Shown piece by piece: positions 42,982 through 51,997 of a DNA stretch of 64,000 bases. The stretch's first letter is position 1. Each line of letters begins with the position of its first letter. Origin of the DNA: Lachnospiraceae bacterium (GTDB taxonomy: Bacteria > Bacillota > Clostridia > Lachnospirales > Lachnospiraceae); assembly GCA_022791575.1 (NCBI GenBank), contig JAAVZI010000039.1, positions 1 to 64,000 of the forward strand, read 5' to 3'. The notes under the pieces are model-generated. The model had not been told where the DNA came from. It was given only the letters and a program-made list of their open reading frames with translations, and made no database searches. The translations under genes and the position numbers were made by a program.

Positions 42982-43608
42982 TTACTGTCCAAAAACATTG
43001 CTAGTTCCATGTGCATTTACTCCTGTATCCAGCTGCGCTTTCTTCTGCCCCGGCACCTCCAGTGAATACAAATTCAAAACTGCCGTACCGCTAAGCCCTG
43101 TCTGACCATCTTTTTTGATATCCAAAGCAACCAGCCTGCGCTTTTGCGGATAAATCTGTATATTGTCAATCATCTGCTTTACCATTTGATAAGTTCCTGT
43201 AAAATGAAACACCGTACGGTAACTGTACAGACTTCTCCGTCTCTGACCGGCTCCTATATGATATAAACATACACCTGGTTCTGTATCCAGACGATCAATC
43301 CGCAGACCAAGACCAGACTCTAACTCTTTTGCATATAAAAGAGCCGTCTCTTTATTCATATCAGCCGGAAACTGTGCCATGATTGAACTGATTTCTTTAT
43401 ACCGCTTCTCGGTATCCGCTCTGTTTTCTTCTAAATGAAGCTCATAGTCCTCTAAAACTGCAACTTCTTTCTGCAGATTCTCAATCTCGTCATCCAGTTT
43501 CATCATTTTTTCTCTTCTGTTGGCGAAATATGGGAGAAATACAACAGCCGCGATCAATACGGCCACAAAGTATAATAGTATTTTCTTTCTTTTTCTCCTA
43601 TTTTTCAT
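42982..43608 (-). CDS. pilO: PilO-like type IV pilus assembly protein
   Basis: 208 residues: basic N-terminus (MKNRRKRKK), one membrane segment (about 10-27), coiled coil (about 35-75; MMKLDDEIENLQKEVAVLED) and a ferredoxin-like extracytoplasmic domain whose residues TGTYQMVKQMIDNI match the PilO core. It forms the inner-membrane platform of a type IV pilus with PilM and PilN. Follows the pilM-pilN gene by 9 bp. Confidence 0.75.
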   Translation of the reverse strand: MKNRRKRKKILLYFVAVLIAAVVFLPYFANRREKMMKLDDEIENLQKEVAVLEDYELHLEENRADTEKRYKEISSIMAQFPADMNKETALLYAKELESGLGLRIDRLDTEPGVCLYHIGAGQRRRSLYSYRTVFHFTGTYQMVKQMIDNIQIYPQKRRLVALDIKKDGQTGLSGTAVLNLYSLEVPGQKKAQLDTGVNAHGTSNVFGQ

Positions 43609-43617
43609 ATAAGCCCC

Positions 43618-45219
43618 CTATTCTTCCGCTGCCCAAACCGCATACGTACAAGTTATAACAGCATGTACCTTCACATTTCCCAATTCATCCACAGATTGTG
43701 TAATCTCTCCGCTGGAAACAGTATCGGCTGTCTTCAAGCTGCCTAGGCGTGATAATACATCTGCCATCGACTCTTTCGATGATACAGAAATCTCCATTGT
43801 AATCCCCTTATCATCCGATTTCCATGAATCAATACTGATATCAGACGGCATTTCAGCTTCCATTTCAGAAAAAAAATCCTTACTTCTGTTAACAGGCGTT
43901 TTCATCAGTTTACTAATATTTTGACAGAGCTGCAGCTCCTGTTCTGCCTCAAGATATTTATGATAATCCTGTCTGACTGCATAAAGTTCATTCATTCTAT
44001 TATTATATTCCGACTTTTCTTCTTCCAAAGACATCATGCGATATTCACAAAAGCCGATGCAGGCGGCACTGGCCAGTATACAGAGAACTACAATAAATGC
44101 CGGCAGAGCTAGAGAGCCCTGTTCTACTGAATATCGCTCCTTATTTTCTCCGAACTGAAAATGCAGAGGCTTCATGGCAGCACCTATATTGACTGCATAC
44201 TCTGCCATCAAGGTATCTGTCTCATCCACTCCTTCACTGAAAGTGATTCCTGGTATTCCCGTAATGGGTGCTACTTTTATGCCCAGTTCATTCGACAACA
44301 AGAGATCCAGACCTTTACAGCCAGCTCCTGAGCCAATCAAAGCAATGCGGCGGAATTCTTCTTTTGGATTATGAATCATATAATCTTCCCAAATCTCTTT
44401 GATTCCGTCCATTAATTTTCGCAGAGCCTCTGTAATCTCTGCTCTTTGTTCAGAAAAATCCTGCTCTTCTCCTACAGACAGATGAGGATTAATATAAACT
44501 GCTTGATTCATCATCCGCAGAACCTCCGCAGATGATAATTCATTTCCATACGCATCATATTTTTTAAATGCTTCTATGGCAGGCCCAAGACCGCAAGGCA
44601 AATCCTTCTGCAGTTTCACACGGCCATTTTTTCTAATGAGCAGCCCTGAAGTATCTGTATCGATCCTCAACAGCATGGTTCCTTTCTCAGTCATACTTTT
44701 TTCTGCAGCTTGATTAACGCTATTACCAGCATAATCCATGGCCACAATCGTCAAGTCACAGGCATTCGCCAGCTCTTCATAAGATTTAATCAATTTCTGG
44801 GGTACAGTCAGCACATATAACCGGTAATTTTTCTTCTTTCTGGTACTAATCTTCTCTTCTATCCGATATACCAACTGATACTGGGACATATCCACCGGAA
44901 AATATTTTGAGGACTGCTCTGTAAGCATACCTGCAATTCTGTTTTCCTTAACCAAAGGCACCAGTACTTCCCGTTCTGTAATGCGGCTGGAATTCACTGT
45001 GAATATAACCTTATTCGTCTTTACCCGATAATGTCTGATTTCCCTCTTAAGAATCCCAAGAAAATTCTCACTTGGCCGGAGCACACCATCTTCCAATACC
45101 CCTTTCGGCGTTTCAAAACTGAAACAGGAATAAATCTTAGGTTTTTTCGCTTTATAATCCATCTCAACTAAGCGGGTAATATGAATTCCTACCTCAATAC
45201 TTATAACCCTTTCTGCCAT
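43618..45219 (-). CDS. PilM-PilN fusion, type IV pilus platform protein
   Basis: 533 residues. N-terminal actin-like PilM (about 1-350): MAERVISIEVGIHITRLVEM, SSKYFPVDMSQYQLVYRI, LLRIDTDTSGLLI, and ALIGSGAGCKGLDLLLS carrying the ATP-binding loop. Then one membrane segment (about 372-394), a coiled coil, and a PilN-like extracytoplasmic domain ending NVKVHAVITCTYAVW. In most bacteria pilM and pilN are separate genes. No PilB/PilT ATPase, PilC or pilin gene is in the window. Confidence 0.8.
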   Translation of the reverse strand: MAERVISIEVGIHITRLVEMDYKAKKPKIYSCFSFETPKGVLEDGVLRPSENFLGILKREIRHYRVKTNKVIFTVNSSRITEREVLVPLVKENRIAGMLTEQSSKYFPVDMSQYQLVYRIEEKISTRKKKNYRLYVLTVPQKLIKSYEELANACDLTIVAMDYAGNSVNQAAEKSMTEKGTMLLRIDTDTSGLLIRKNGRVKLQKDLPCGLGPAIEAFKKYDAYGNELSSAEVLRMMNQAVYINPHLSVGEEQDFSEQRAEITEALRKLMDGIKEIWEDYMIHNPKEEFRRIALIGSGAGCKGLDLLLSNELGIKVAPITGIPGITFSEGVDETDTLMAEYAVNIGAAMKPLHFQFGENKERYSVEQGSLALPAFIVVLCILASAACIGFCEYRMMSLEEEKSEYNNRMNELYAVRQDYHKYLEAEQELQLCQNISKLMKTPVNRSKDFFSEMEAEMPSDISIDSWKSDDKGITMEISVSSKESMADVLSRLGSLKTADTVSSGEITQSVDELGNVKVHAVITCTYAVWAAEE

Positions 45220-45313
45220 TTTTTATCCCAACTTTCCTAACATGACTTACAGCTATAAGTATCATACAATAATCTGGAAATATTTTCAATAAATTTTGTC
45301 AGATTTATTATGC

Positions 45314-45342
45314 TTGCTTTTCTGGAAATGGCTCGATATAAT
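45314..45342 (+). promoter_or_regulatory. Sigma-A promoter of the C_GCAxxG_C_C gene
   Basis: TTGCTT (45314-45319), 17-bp spacer, perfect TATAAT (45337-45342). It lies about 30 bp before the ATG at 45373 and is divergent from the pilM-pilN start at 45219. Confidence 0.65.
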
Positions 45343-45372
45343 AGTAATTATCATAAGAAAGGGCGGATTATT

Positions 45373-45837
45373 ATGAAGGATTACGAAGCAATTGCAAAAG
45401 ATTTATTTAAAGAAGGTTATAATTGTTCCCAGGCAGTACTGCTGGCATTCGCCGAAGAGTGTGGACTGGATGAGAAAACCGCTGCTGCCGTTGCGTCCTC
45501 CTTTGGTGGCGGCATGGGAAGGCTTAGAGAGGTATGCGGTACAGTCAGCGGCATGTTTCTTGCAGCCGGCATTCTATATGGTTATACCGAGCCAAAAGAT
45601 TATGAAGGTAAAAAGGAGCATTACGCAAGAATCCAGGAACTTGCTCATACATTCAAAGAAAAAAACGGCTCCATCATCTGCCGGGAACTTCTGGGCCTGA
45701 AAGACGCCTCACTTTCACCCGTACCAGAAAAGCGTACAGATGAATATTACAAGAAACGCCCCTGCATGGAACTGGCAGGCTGCGCCGCAGGCATTCTGTC
45801 TGAATATATGAAAACACATCCCCTCAGCAGCAAATAA
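45373..45837 (+). CDS. C_GCAxxG_C_C family protein
   Basis: 154 residues from ATG at 45373 (GGGCGG upstream, modest). Conserved cysteines: GYNCSQAVLLAF, GGMGRLREVCGTVSGMFLAAG, CRELLG and RPCMELAGCAAGIL, which is the C_GCAxxG_C_C signature of putative redox or metal-binding proteins. Function is not established. It is alone on the plus strand between pilM-pilN and sipL. Confidence 0.8.
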   Translation: MKDYEAIAKDLFKEGYNCSQAVLLAFAEECGLDEKTAAAVASSFGGGMGRLREVCGTVSGMFLAAGILYGYTEPKDYEGKKEHYARIQELAHTFKEKNGSIICRELLGLKDASLSPVPEKRTDEYYKKRPCMELAGCAAGILSEYMKTHPLSSK

Positions 45838-45890
45838 AATGATGATTGTACTCACCAGATATTCTGAGATCTGCTTACTTATTTTAACAA

Positions 45891-45945
45891 ATAGTGCTGG
45901 CATTGTGACCTTCCACACTGCCAGCACTATCAATTACTTTTTATA
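45891..45945. terminator. Bidirectional terminator between C_GCAxxG gene and sipL
   Basis: ATAGTGCTGGCA (45891-45902) with TGCCAGCACTAT (45919-45930), 12 perfect pairs, with an inner TGTG/CACA extension. TTTTTATATTTTT follows on the plus side. It lies between two genes that end toward it. Confidence 0.85.
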
Positions 45946-45955
45946 TTTTTATGCT

Positions 45956-47521
45956 TTATCCACTCACGGTCTTAAGAATCAGGAATTTATCCCCTCTTCT
46001 AACCTCTTCCCCCTTGAAATCATTCATCTGCCGCAAAAGATCTACTGTTGTAGAATATTCTTTTGCTATTTTCCAGAGTGTATCTCCTTCCTCTGCAATG
46101 TAGCCGGTCATACCTGGTATATCATTGAGACGTGCATAATCCATTTCCCGTACATCAAGTTCTTTAATAACCGAAGTCTGGCGATGTCCCAGCACCAGTA
46201 CATTTAAATTAATCATTCCTTTGAATTCTACTTCTTCACTGTCAGACATAATTGCCTGAAGCTGTTCCATATCTGCCTGAATCATATAATCTGCCTCTTC
46301 TTCCATGTCCGGCACTTCAACCAACTGCTGGAATGGAATCTGTCCTTTCATAGAAGCATAAGGCATCTCATCATCAGAGGTAACATACAGAAGCTGTACG
46401 CATACAACCCCTTCTACCATAAGCCCCTCGTCTGTTTCCTGTATTTCATCCGCCCGAACCTCACCCATAGCTTGATAAATCTGTAAGATTCTCGGCTGAT
46501 TTTTACCTATAGAAAGATTGCCGTTCACCCTTGATTTGGACTGGTTTTTCACTAAAAGTGTCTGGTACGTAATATCCGCCATGACTGGTACTGCCTCCTG
46601 AGCTGTCGAATATACATCTGCCAGAATCTGAACATTTTCCTCTCCAAACAGGCGGATCTCAAGCTCCATAATCCCCTCAATACCAAACACACGTTCTTCT
46701 CCATCGTAATCCGGCCGTACTTCAACATGAAACTGATTCATTTCCCACTGAATCTGAGATACTAGATCTTCTGAACATCCCGTACAGTCCACGGTATTAT
46801 GAAATGGTAGTATTTCCTCAACAATTTGTATTGGATGATTTTCTTCTTCCGAAGAATAAAGAATAAAAATTTTTAATTCACCATGTATGGATAACTGACC
46901 ATCCAGCTTCTTAATTTCTACATTGCAGGGCTGAATCTGATACCAGAGCATCTGATAAATATTCGGTTTTGCTGAGGACAAAACAATCTCATCTTTCATA
47001 CGACAGTTATCCTTTTTGTGCATACGCATCTGCAATAAGGACAACTCCCGTCCCATGGTCTGAACCGCTTTTTTCTCATCCATGATTTCTACAATCACTT
47101 CTTCATCCCTCAGTTCATCTGCTGAGGCAGAAAGAGAAATAATTCCCTTTAAATTAATTTTTCTTGAATTAATAAGGCTTAAAGATACATCCTCCAAATC
47201 TCCCCTAACATTAATGTTATCAAGAGGAGATACCCCGTCCATATGTATCACCTGCTCTACTGGAATTCTAGTATTCATAACCTGAAGCCGGCCCTCTCCC
47301 ACCGCATCGGAGTATAACAGGTCCAGCTGCACACTTCCCTTAATCAGAGCCTGATTATCTTCCCCTTTTACCTCATCAATATGAAAGCAAGCCTTTTCCT
47401 GTATCATTCTTCCGATATCTTCATTCGTATCTGGAACATTAATGTCTTCATCCAGGGTAAGCTGCGTAACCGCTTTGGCCTTTACCCCATGCATATGGAT
47501 ATTTTTCCTGATTAATTCCAT
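45956..47521 (-). CDS. sipL: Spore coat assembly protein SipL-like (SPOCS repeats + LysM)
   Basis: 521 residues. Three DUF3794 (SPOCS) repeats (about 30-150, 180-300, 320-450) recognisable by TLDEDINVPDTNEDIGRMI and the recurring valine-rich beta blocks. The C-terminal LysM domain is about 470-520 (YIAEEGDTLWKIAKEYSTTV). SipL in C. difficile binds SpoIVA during coat and cortex assembly. The layout and length match. Promoter not identified. Confidence 0.87.
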   Translation of the reverse strand: MELIRKNIHMHGVKAKAVTQLTLDEDINVPDTNEDIGRMIQEKACFHIDEVKGEDNQALIKGSVQLDLLYSDAVGEGRLQVMNTRIPVEQVIHMDGVSPLDNINVRGDLEDVSLSLINSRKINLKGIISLSASADELRDEEVIVEIMDEKKAVQTMGRELSLLQMRMHKKDNCRMKDEIVLSSAKPNIYQMLWYQIQPCNVEIKKLDGQLSIHGELKIFILYSSEEENHPIQIVEEILPFHNTVDCTGCSEDLVSQIQWEMNQFHVEVRPDYDGEERVFGIEGIMELEIRLFGEENVQILADVYSTAQEAVPVMADITYQTLLVKNQSKSRVNGNLSIGKNQPRILQIYQAMGEVRADEIQETDEGLMVEGVVCVQLLYVTSDDEMPYASMKGQIPFQQLVEVPDMEEEADYMIQADMEQLQAIMSDSEEVEFKGMINLNVLVLGHRQTSVIKELDVREMDYARLNDIPGMTGYIAEEGDTLWKIAKEYSTTVDLLRQMNDFKGEEVRRGDKFLILKTVSG

Positions 47522-47553
47522 ATTCTCCTCCCTTTTATTTTGGATAATAAATA

Positions 47554-47955
47554 TTACTGGAATACAACGGATTCGTCCCTGTGTCCGGTCTTAACCACAA
47601 TATAAGGATAGGACCGTACTTGATTATCAACATCCTTTTTCTTCGGCCCCTTTAATTCTGTATCAAAATAAACTGCATTTTCCGATAAATACAAGTCCCT
47701 GACCTGTATACTGTACCCACCGGTCTGCTGTTCACCATAGCCGACAGCAATATAAAGCTGATTCTGATCCTCATAGGTCAGCTTAAATACCTGCTGCTTT
47801 TTATCCTCAATAATTGCTTTTAGTTCCTCAGGGATATCCTCTTCTTTCACAACCGTGAATTCCAAATCACTTAATTTCTTTCCGCTTTCTTTTTCAGTAC
47901 TGCAGGCACAGCACACAAAGAGAATGAAAAGAAGGGCTGCAATGATTCTTTTCAT
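47554..47955 (-). CDS. PrcB-family lipoprotein
   Basis: 133 residues. Signal with lipobox CCAC (VCCACST), then about 110 residues. FTVVKEEDIPEELKAIIEDKKQQ, FKLTYEDQNQLYIAVGYGEQQTGGYSIQV and YPYIVVKT match the PrcB C-terminal family, described as the subunit of a treponemal protease complex; in Clostridia its role is unknown. Lies just downstream of a repeat-rich gap and 32 bp before sipL, same strand. Confidence 0.7.
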   Translation of the reverse strand: MKRIIAALLFILFVCCACSTEKESGKKLSDLEFTVVKEEDIPEELKAIIEDKKQQVFKLTYEDQNQLYIAVGYGEQQTGGYSIQVRDLYLSENAVYFDTELKGPKKKDVDNQVRSYPYIVVKTGHRDESVVFQ

Positions 47956-48053
47956 AGTTATCCATATTGGCTTTTTATATTGTTATGCGGGGGGGAGTCA
48001 GAATAGAACTTATTATATATTTGGAGATATGGGGAAGGAAGGTGGCAGGCGAC

Positions 48054-48132
48054 GAACTGGGGCGTCATAGGAACGTCAGGAGCTCAAAGACGTTTTTGAT
48101 TCGCTCCTGACGTTCCTATGACGCCCCAGTTC
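48054..48132. repeat. 30-bp perfect inverted repeat
   Basis: Left arm 48054-48083, right arm 48103-48132, perfectly complementary (GAACTGGGGCGTCATAGGAA ... mirrored), 19-nt loop TCAAAGACGTTTTTGATTC. The loop is not followed by a T-run on either strand, so it is unlike a terminator. Its GC-rich arms stand out in an AT-rich gap; it may be a MITE remnant, a recombination site or a very stable RNA hairpin. Confidence 0.85.
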
Positions 48133-48204
48133 TGGTTGTGAAAGCGTATTCGCCGGATATCTTTTTCATGCGTGGCGGGAAATGGTAAATTTGATTTTTT
48201 GTGG

Positions 48205-48320
48205 TCAGAGTTTGGGCAATCTATACAAATATGACGCGAATGAAGAATGTCTTGGCGCGGGATTTTGTATAGATTGTTCAAACTTGTGGCTTTGAATGCG
48301 ACTTTTGCAAGTGCCTAATT
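48205..48320. repeat. Palindromic repeat element, copy B
   Basis: AGTTTGGGCAATCTATACAA (from 48209) pairs with TTGTATAGATTGTTCAAACT (to 48284) with two mismatches. The order 'GTCAGAG - arm - about 35-nt centre with GCGAA and GGCGCG - arm - GTGGC - tail' is the same as copy A at 42.8 kb and in the same orientation. The tail (CTTTTGCAAGTGCCTAATT) parallels CTTTTTACAATGCCTAGTT of copy A. Confidence 0.8.
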
Positions 48321-48372
48321 GTATTGCGAATTTATTTATTGGGTTCGTGGGCATTTTATAGGGGGGTATCAG

Positions 48373-49551
48373 TTATGCTTCTTCGGGTTCGCCTTTATAT
48401 AGTAATTTTAATAGAATTGGTGTTATCACGGAGGAGGTGATAATTAGAATTATTACTGCTGCGAAGTATTGGCTTTCTACTAGGCCTTCGCTCATGCCTT
48501 TTTGGGCTACGATGAGGGCGACTTCTCCGCGGGTCATCATACCGACTCCTATTTTCAGGCTGTCCTTCCACTTAAAATGGCACAATCGGGCAACTAGGCC
48601 ACAGCCGATGATTTTGGTGATTAGTCCGACAAGGACAAAACCTATTGTGAATAGAAGGATTCCAGAATTAAATCCGGAAATATCTGTTTTTAAACCGATG
48701 CTGGAGAAGAATACAGGGCCGAATACCATATAGGAACTGATATCAGTTCTTCTGGCAATGTATTCAGAATCTCTGAGGCTGCAGAGAATGATTCCTGCTG
48801 CATATGCTCCGGTGATGTCTGCAATACCGAAGAATTCTTCTGCTATGTAGGCCATGGCAAAGCATAGACACAGTCCTAAGATCGGAATTCTTCTGTGATG
48901 TTCATATCGTGTGTCCAGCCATTTGAAGATTTTATATATTATGATTCCGCCGATAATGGCAGCTGCAAAAAATGCGGCTGTAGATAGAATGACTTTCATT
49001 GAATTTGTATCGGGGTCCTTCATTCCGATTACCAGGGTCAGAACAATAATGCCGATTACATCATCTATAATGGCAGCATTGAGAATGGTTGTTCCGACTT
49101 CTCCCTGCAGTCGTCCCATCTCCCGCAGGCTCTGGACGGTAATGCTGACCGAAGTAGCTGTTAGAATGACGCCGATAAATAGATTGCGGATAAATTGATC
49201 GCTTCCGAATCCGGCAAAACCATAAAAGCAGCTGTTTAGTAGTAATCCGCCTAAAAGCGGTACTGCAACACCTGCGCAGGCAAGCAGGAAGGATTTGATT
49301 CCTGTTTTTTTCAAGGCCGGCAGATTGGTCTCGACTCCGGCGGAAAACATTAGAAGAACTACACCGATTTCTGCCATCATATCCAGAAACTCATTTTTGG
49401 CTACCAGGCCAAATACACTGGGACCGATTAAAAGTCCAGCTACAATTTGACCTGCTACCCGCGGTACTCTCAACTTTCCTGCCAGCAATGCTCCAAGTTC
49501 TGCGCACATAATAATAATTGCTAACTGCATAAATATATCTATCTTACTCAT
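48373..49551 (-). CDS. Monovalent cation/proton antiporter (CPA2)
   Basis: 392 residues, about 12 hydrophobic segments. The KefB/NapA-type core: AGLLIGPSVFG, VLLMFSAGVETNL, LTATSVSITVQSLREMG with the ion-site TxTSVS, and ADITGAYAAGIIL. No TrkA-N domain, so it is the short, unregulated form. Exchanges Na+ or K+ for H+ across the cytoplasmic membrane. Same strand as plsC and the glycogen genes; ATG not preceded by a strong site. Confidence 0.88.
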   Translation of the reverse strand: MSKIDIFMQLAIIIMCAELGALLAGKLRVPRVAGQIVAGLLIGPSVFGLVAKNEFLDMMAEIGVVLLMFSAGVETNLPALKKTGIKSFLLACAGVAVPLLGGLLLNSCFYGFAGFGSDQFIRNLFIGVILTATSVSITVQSLREMGRLQGEVGTTILNAAIIDDVIGIIVLTLVIGMKDPDTNSMKVILSTAAFFAAAIIGGIIIYKIFKWLDTRYEHHRRIPILGLCLCFAMAYIAEEFFGIADITGAYAAGIILCSLRDSEYIARRTDISSYMVFGPVFFSSIGLKTDISGFNSGILLFTIGFVLVGLITKIIGCGLVARLCHFKWKDSLKIGVGMMTRGEVALIVAQKGMSEGLVESQYFAAVIILIITSSVITPILLKLLYKGEPEEA

Positions 49552-49633
49552 CTTTATTCGCTCCTATTAATTTCATCCTTCAGGAATACTTCTATTTTAC
49601 AACTACTAATAAAAACAGCTGTTTTTATAATTG

Positions 49634-50368
49634 TCAGATATTGGGAGTATTTTTATCCAGCATTTCCTGTATGACTTTCTGAGTACGGACTCCCAGATTC
49701 TTCTTTTCGTCTTTGTCCAGCTGGTCTGTATATATGGGCTGGCCATATTCTAATATCACATGTGCCGGCCGCATTTTAGGAAATTGTTTTTCCCAGATGG
49801 AATAAGTATTGGAAAGCGCCATTGGAATGATGGGTGCCCCGGCCTTTTCTGCCATCTTAAGGCTTCCGCCTTTAAAGGGAAGAAGCTTACCTTCCTCTTC
49901 CCCGCGGGTTCCTTCTGGAAAAATGCAGACAGAGATTCCCTTTTTCAAATACTCGACTCCTGTCAGAATCATTTTCATACCCTCTTTCATATTATCACGG
50001 TCCAGAAAAAGGCAGTACAAAAACTTCATCCACATATTCAGAAGCGGCACCTTCTGCAAAGATTTCTTGGCTACATAGCCAGTCAAACCCGGACAGCGGG
50101 AATAGGTCACCAGAATATCAAAATAACTTCGATGATTTCCTATATAAAGCACTGCCCGGTCTCTGGGAATATTCTCTTCTCCTATTACAGTCAGCTTTGT
50201 ACCGGTTATAAACAAAAATGACTTAAATGCTCCCTGAACCATACGCAGAAACATATAATCCCTTGCTTTCCGATTAAATACTCCAATTAGCAGGCCAAAC
50301 GGAACAATTACCAGCGTCAGAATCAAATACAGGATAAATCCTGAAAAAACCAGTATAAATCGTATCAT
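49634..50368 (-). CDS. plsC: 1-acyl-sn-glycerol-3-phosphate acyltransferase (PlsC family)
   Basis: 244 residues with an N-terminal membrane segment (about 2-25). Active-site HX4D is GNHRSYFD (about 78-85); the substrate-binding FPEGTRGEEEGKL is about 149-160, and a PMALSNT stretch follows. It adds the second acyl chain in phosphatidate synthesis at the membrane. 12 bp after malQ, so probably part of the same transcript, an odd metabolic pairing. Confidence 0.87.
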   Translation of the reverse strand: MIRFILVFSGFILYLILTLVIVPFGLLIGVFNRKARDYMFLRMVQGAFKSFLFITGTKLTVIGEENIPRDRAVLYIGNHRSYFDILVTYSRCPGLTGYVAKKSLQKVPLLNMWMKFLYCLFLDRDNMKEGMKMILTGVEYLKKGISVCIFPEGTRGEEEGKLLPFKGGSLKMAEKAGAPIIPMALSNTYSIWEKQFPKMRPAHVILEYGQPIYTDQLDKDEKKNLGVRTQKVIQEMLDKNTPNI

Positions 50369-50380
50369 TTCTGCCTCCTA

Positions 50381-51922
50381 TTAACGGCGGTATATTTTTG
50401 TTAATTTCCGCAGATATTCCGCCCAGTGGGCATCCAGATCTTTTGTTTCAAAGCGCCAGCCCCAATTGCCTGCCGCCCGGCCCGGCATATTCATCCTGGC
50501 TTCGCTGTCCAGCGACATTACATCCTGCAGTGGGATAATTACATATTTGGCGACGCTTCCCAGCGCTGTACGGATAAATGCCCATGAAACGGTAGCTGCG
50601 CCGGTATTCATATAACGGCGTACCTTTTTCTGGCTCTTCTTGGGCGCATGCTTATACCAGCCCACAGTTGTATCATTATCATGGGTTCCTGTGTAACAGA
50701 TACAGTTGGGAATATGATGGTGGGGCATCATATCATTATCCTCAATATCTTCAAAGGCAAACTGCAGTATTTTCATACCCGGAAACTGAAAATCATCCCG
50801 AAGCTTTTCTACTTCTTCCGTTATGACCCCAAGATCTTCCGCCCAGATGGGGAGATCCTTTCCCAGTTCCTTCTGTATGGCCTCGAACAGCTTTTCTTTT
50901 GGTCCATCCATCCACTCACCGTCAACAGCCGTCGGCTCTCCATATTTCACTGCCCAGTACGCATCAAATCCCCGAAAATGGTCAATTCTTACTATATCAA
51001 CCAGCTTTAACTGGCTTTTAATTCTGGAAATCCACCAAGCAAATCCCTGTTTCTCATGAGCACTCCAATCATAAAGCGGGTTCCCCCACAGCTGTCCGGT
51101 CTCACTGAAATAATCCGGCGGAACTCCTGCCACTACGGTTGGATAACCGTCTTCCTCTAACTGAAACAATTCCCGGTTCGCCCATACATCCGCACTGTCA
51201 AGTGATACGAAGATTGGAATATCTCCGATAATACGAATTCCTTTTTGATTTGCATAAGCTTTCAGAGCATGCCACTGATCAAAAAATAGGAACTGCAGCA
51301 TCTTATAATATCCCATCCGTTCTTCATGAATCTTAGCCAGCTTTTCCATACCCGCTTTGGTTGGTATGCGTAATTCCTCGTCCCATTCCAGCCAGAGCCG
51401 GCCCTCGTTAGCATCTTTAAGCGCCATAAACAAGGTATAGCCGTTGAGCCATTCCACATTTTCTTCACAAAACTTGTGATATCTCTTTTTCATATTGTTA
51501 GTTTCATCTAACCTCTGAAAGCGCTGATAAGCACTGGCAAACAGACTGTTTTTCGCCTGAATAACAGCTCCATAATCTACACATTTCACCGGAAGATTTG
51601 GGTAGGCTGACAGTTCCTCTTCTGTCAAAAGCCCCTCATCTGCCATACGATCTGGACTGATTAATAGAGGCTGCCCTGCAAAAGCAGAAAATCCCTGATA
51701 TGGAGAATCTCCAAATCCCGTCGGGCCAAGAGGCAGAACCTGCCAAAGCGTCTGTCCTGCTGAAATAAGATAATCTATAAAATCATAAGCGTTCTTACCA
51801 AGATCACCAATCCCATAATAAGAGGGAAATGAAGTTGGATGTGCAAGAATTCCTGCATATCTCTCACTGTTCAAAACCGGATGAGTCTGCGTTTGTGTCT
51901 GCATTGGTACATTACTTGTCAT
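50381..51922 (-). CDS. malQ: 4-alpha-glucanotransferase (amylomaltase)
   Basis: 513 residues, GH77. Catalytic region: VRIDHFRGFDAYWAV with the nucleophile Asp, EDLGVITEEVEKLRDDF with the acid/base Glu, and TGTHDNDTTVGW. Transfers alpha-1,4-glucan segments between maltodextrins in the cytoplasm. Pairs naturally with the debranching enzyme encoded just upstream (glgX). ATG is preceded by GAAAGGAAG and the protein has 22 leading residues before SFPSYYGIGDLG. Confidence 0.94.
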   Translation of the reverse strand: MTSNVPMQTQTQTHPVLNSERYAGILAHPTSFPSYYGIGDLGKNAYDFIDYLISAGQTLWQVLPLGPTGFGDSPYQGFSAFAGQPLLISPDRMADEGLLTEEELSAYPNLPVKCVDYGAVIQAKNSLFASAYQRFQRLDETNNMKKRYHKFCEENVEWLNGYTLFMALKDANEGRLWLEWDEELRIPTKAGMEKLAKIHEERMGYYKMLQFLFFDQWHALKAYANQKGIRIIGDIPIFVSLDSADVWANRELFQLEEDGYPTVVAGVPPDYFSETGQLWGNPLYDWSAHEKQGFAWWISRIKSQLKLVDIVRIDHFRGFDAYWAVKYGEPTAVDGEWMDGPKEKLFEAIQKELGKDLPIWAEDLGVITEEVEKLRDDFQFPGMKILQFAFEDIEDNDMMPHHHIPNCICYTGTHDNDTTVGWYKHAPKKSQKKVRRYMNTGAATVSWAFIRTALGSVAKYVIIPLQDVMSLDSEARMNMPGRAAGNWGWRFETKDLDAHWAEYLRKLTKIYRR

Positions 51923-51997
51923 ATTATAATTCTTCCTTTCTTTTATTCCTCATCAACTTTCCCCAAATTAAGCGCTGCCTGAGTCAGGCGCCCTTGC

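Larger units (their letters stand above)
47956..48372. other. Repeat-filled intergenic region
   Basis: 417 bp with no gene I can support. It contains a 30-bp perfect inverted repeat (48054-48132) and copy B of the palindromic element (48205-48320), both listed separately. The rest is AT-rich except for a GGGGGG run near 47990. Probably a site of repeated insertion. Confidence 0.7.

Noticed and set aside
48084-48102. 30-bp inverted repeat considered as a transcription terminator
   Set aside because: No T-tract on either strand directly after the arms.
49760-50221. 153-codon plus-strand frame opposite plsC
   Set aside because: Antisense shadow; the minus strand carries the HX4D and FPEGTRG motifs.
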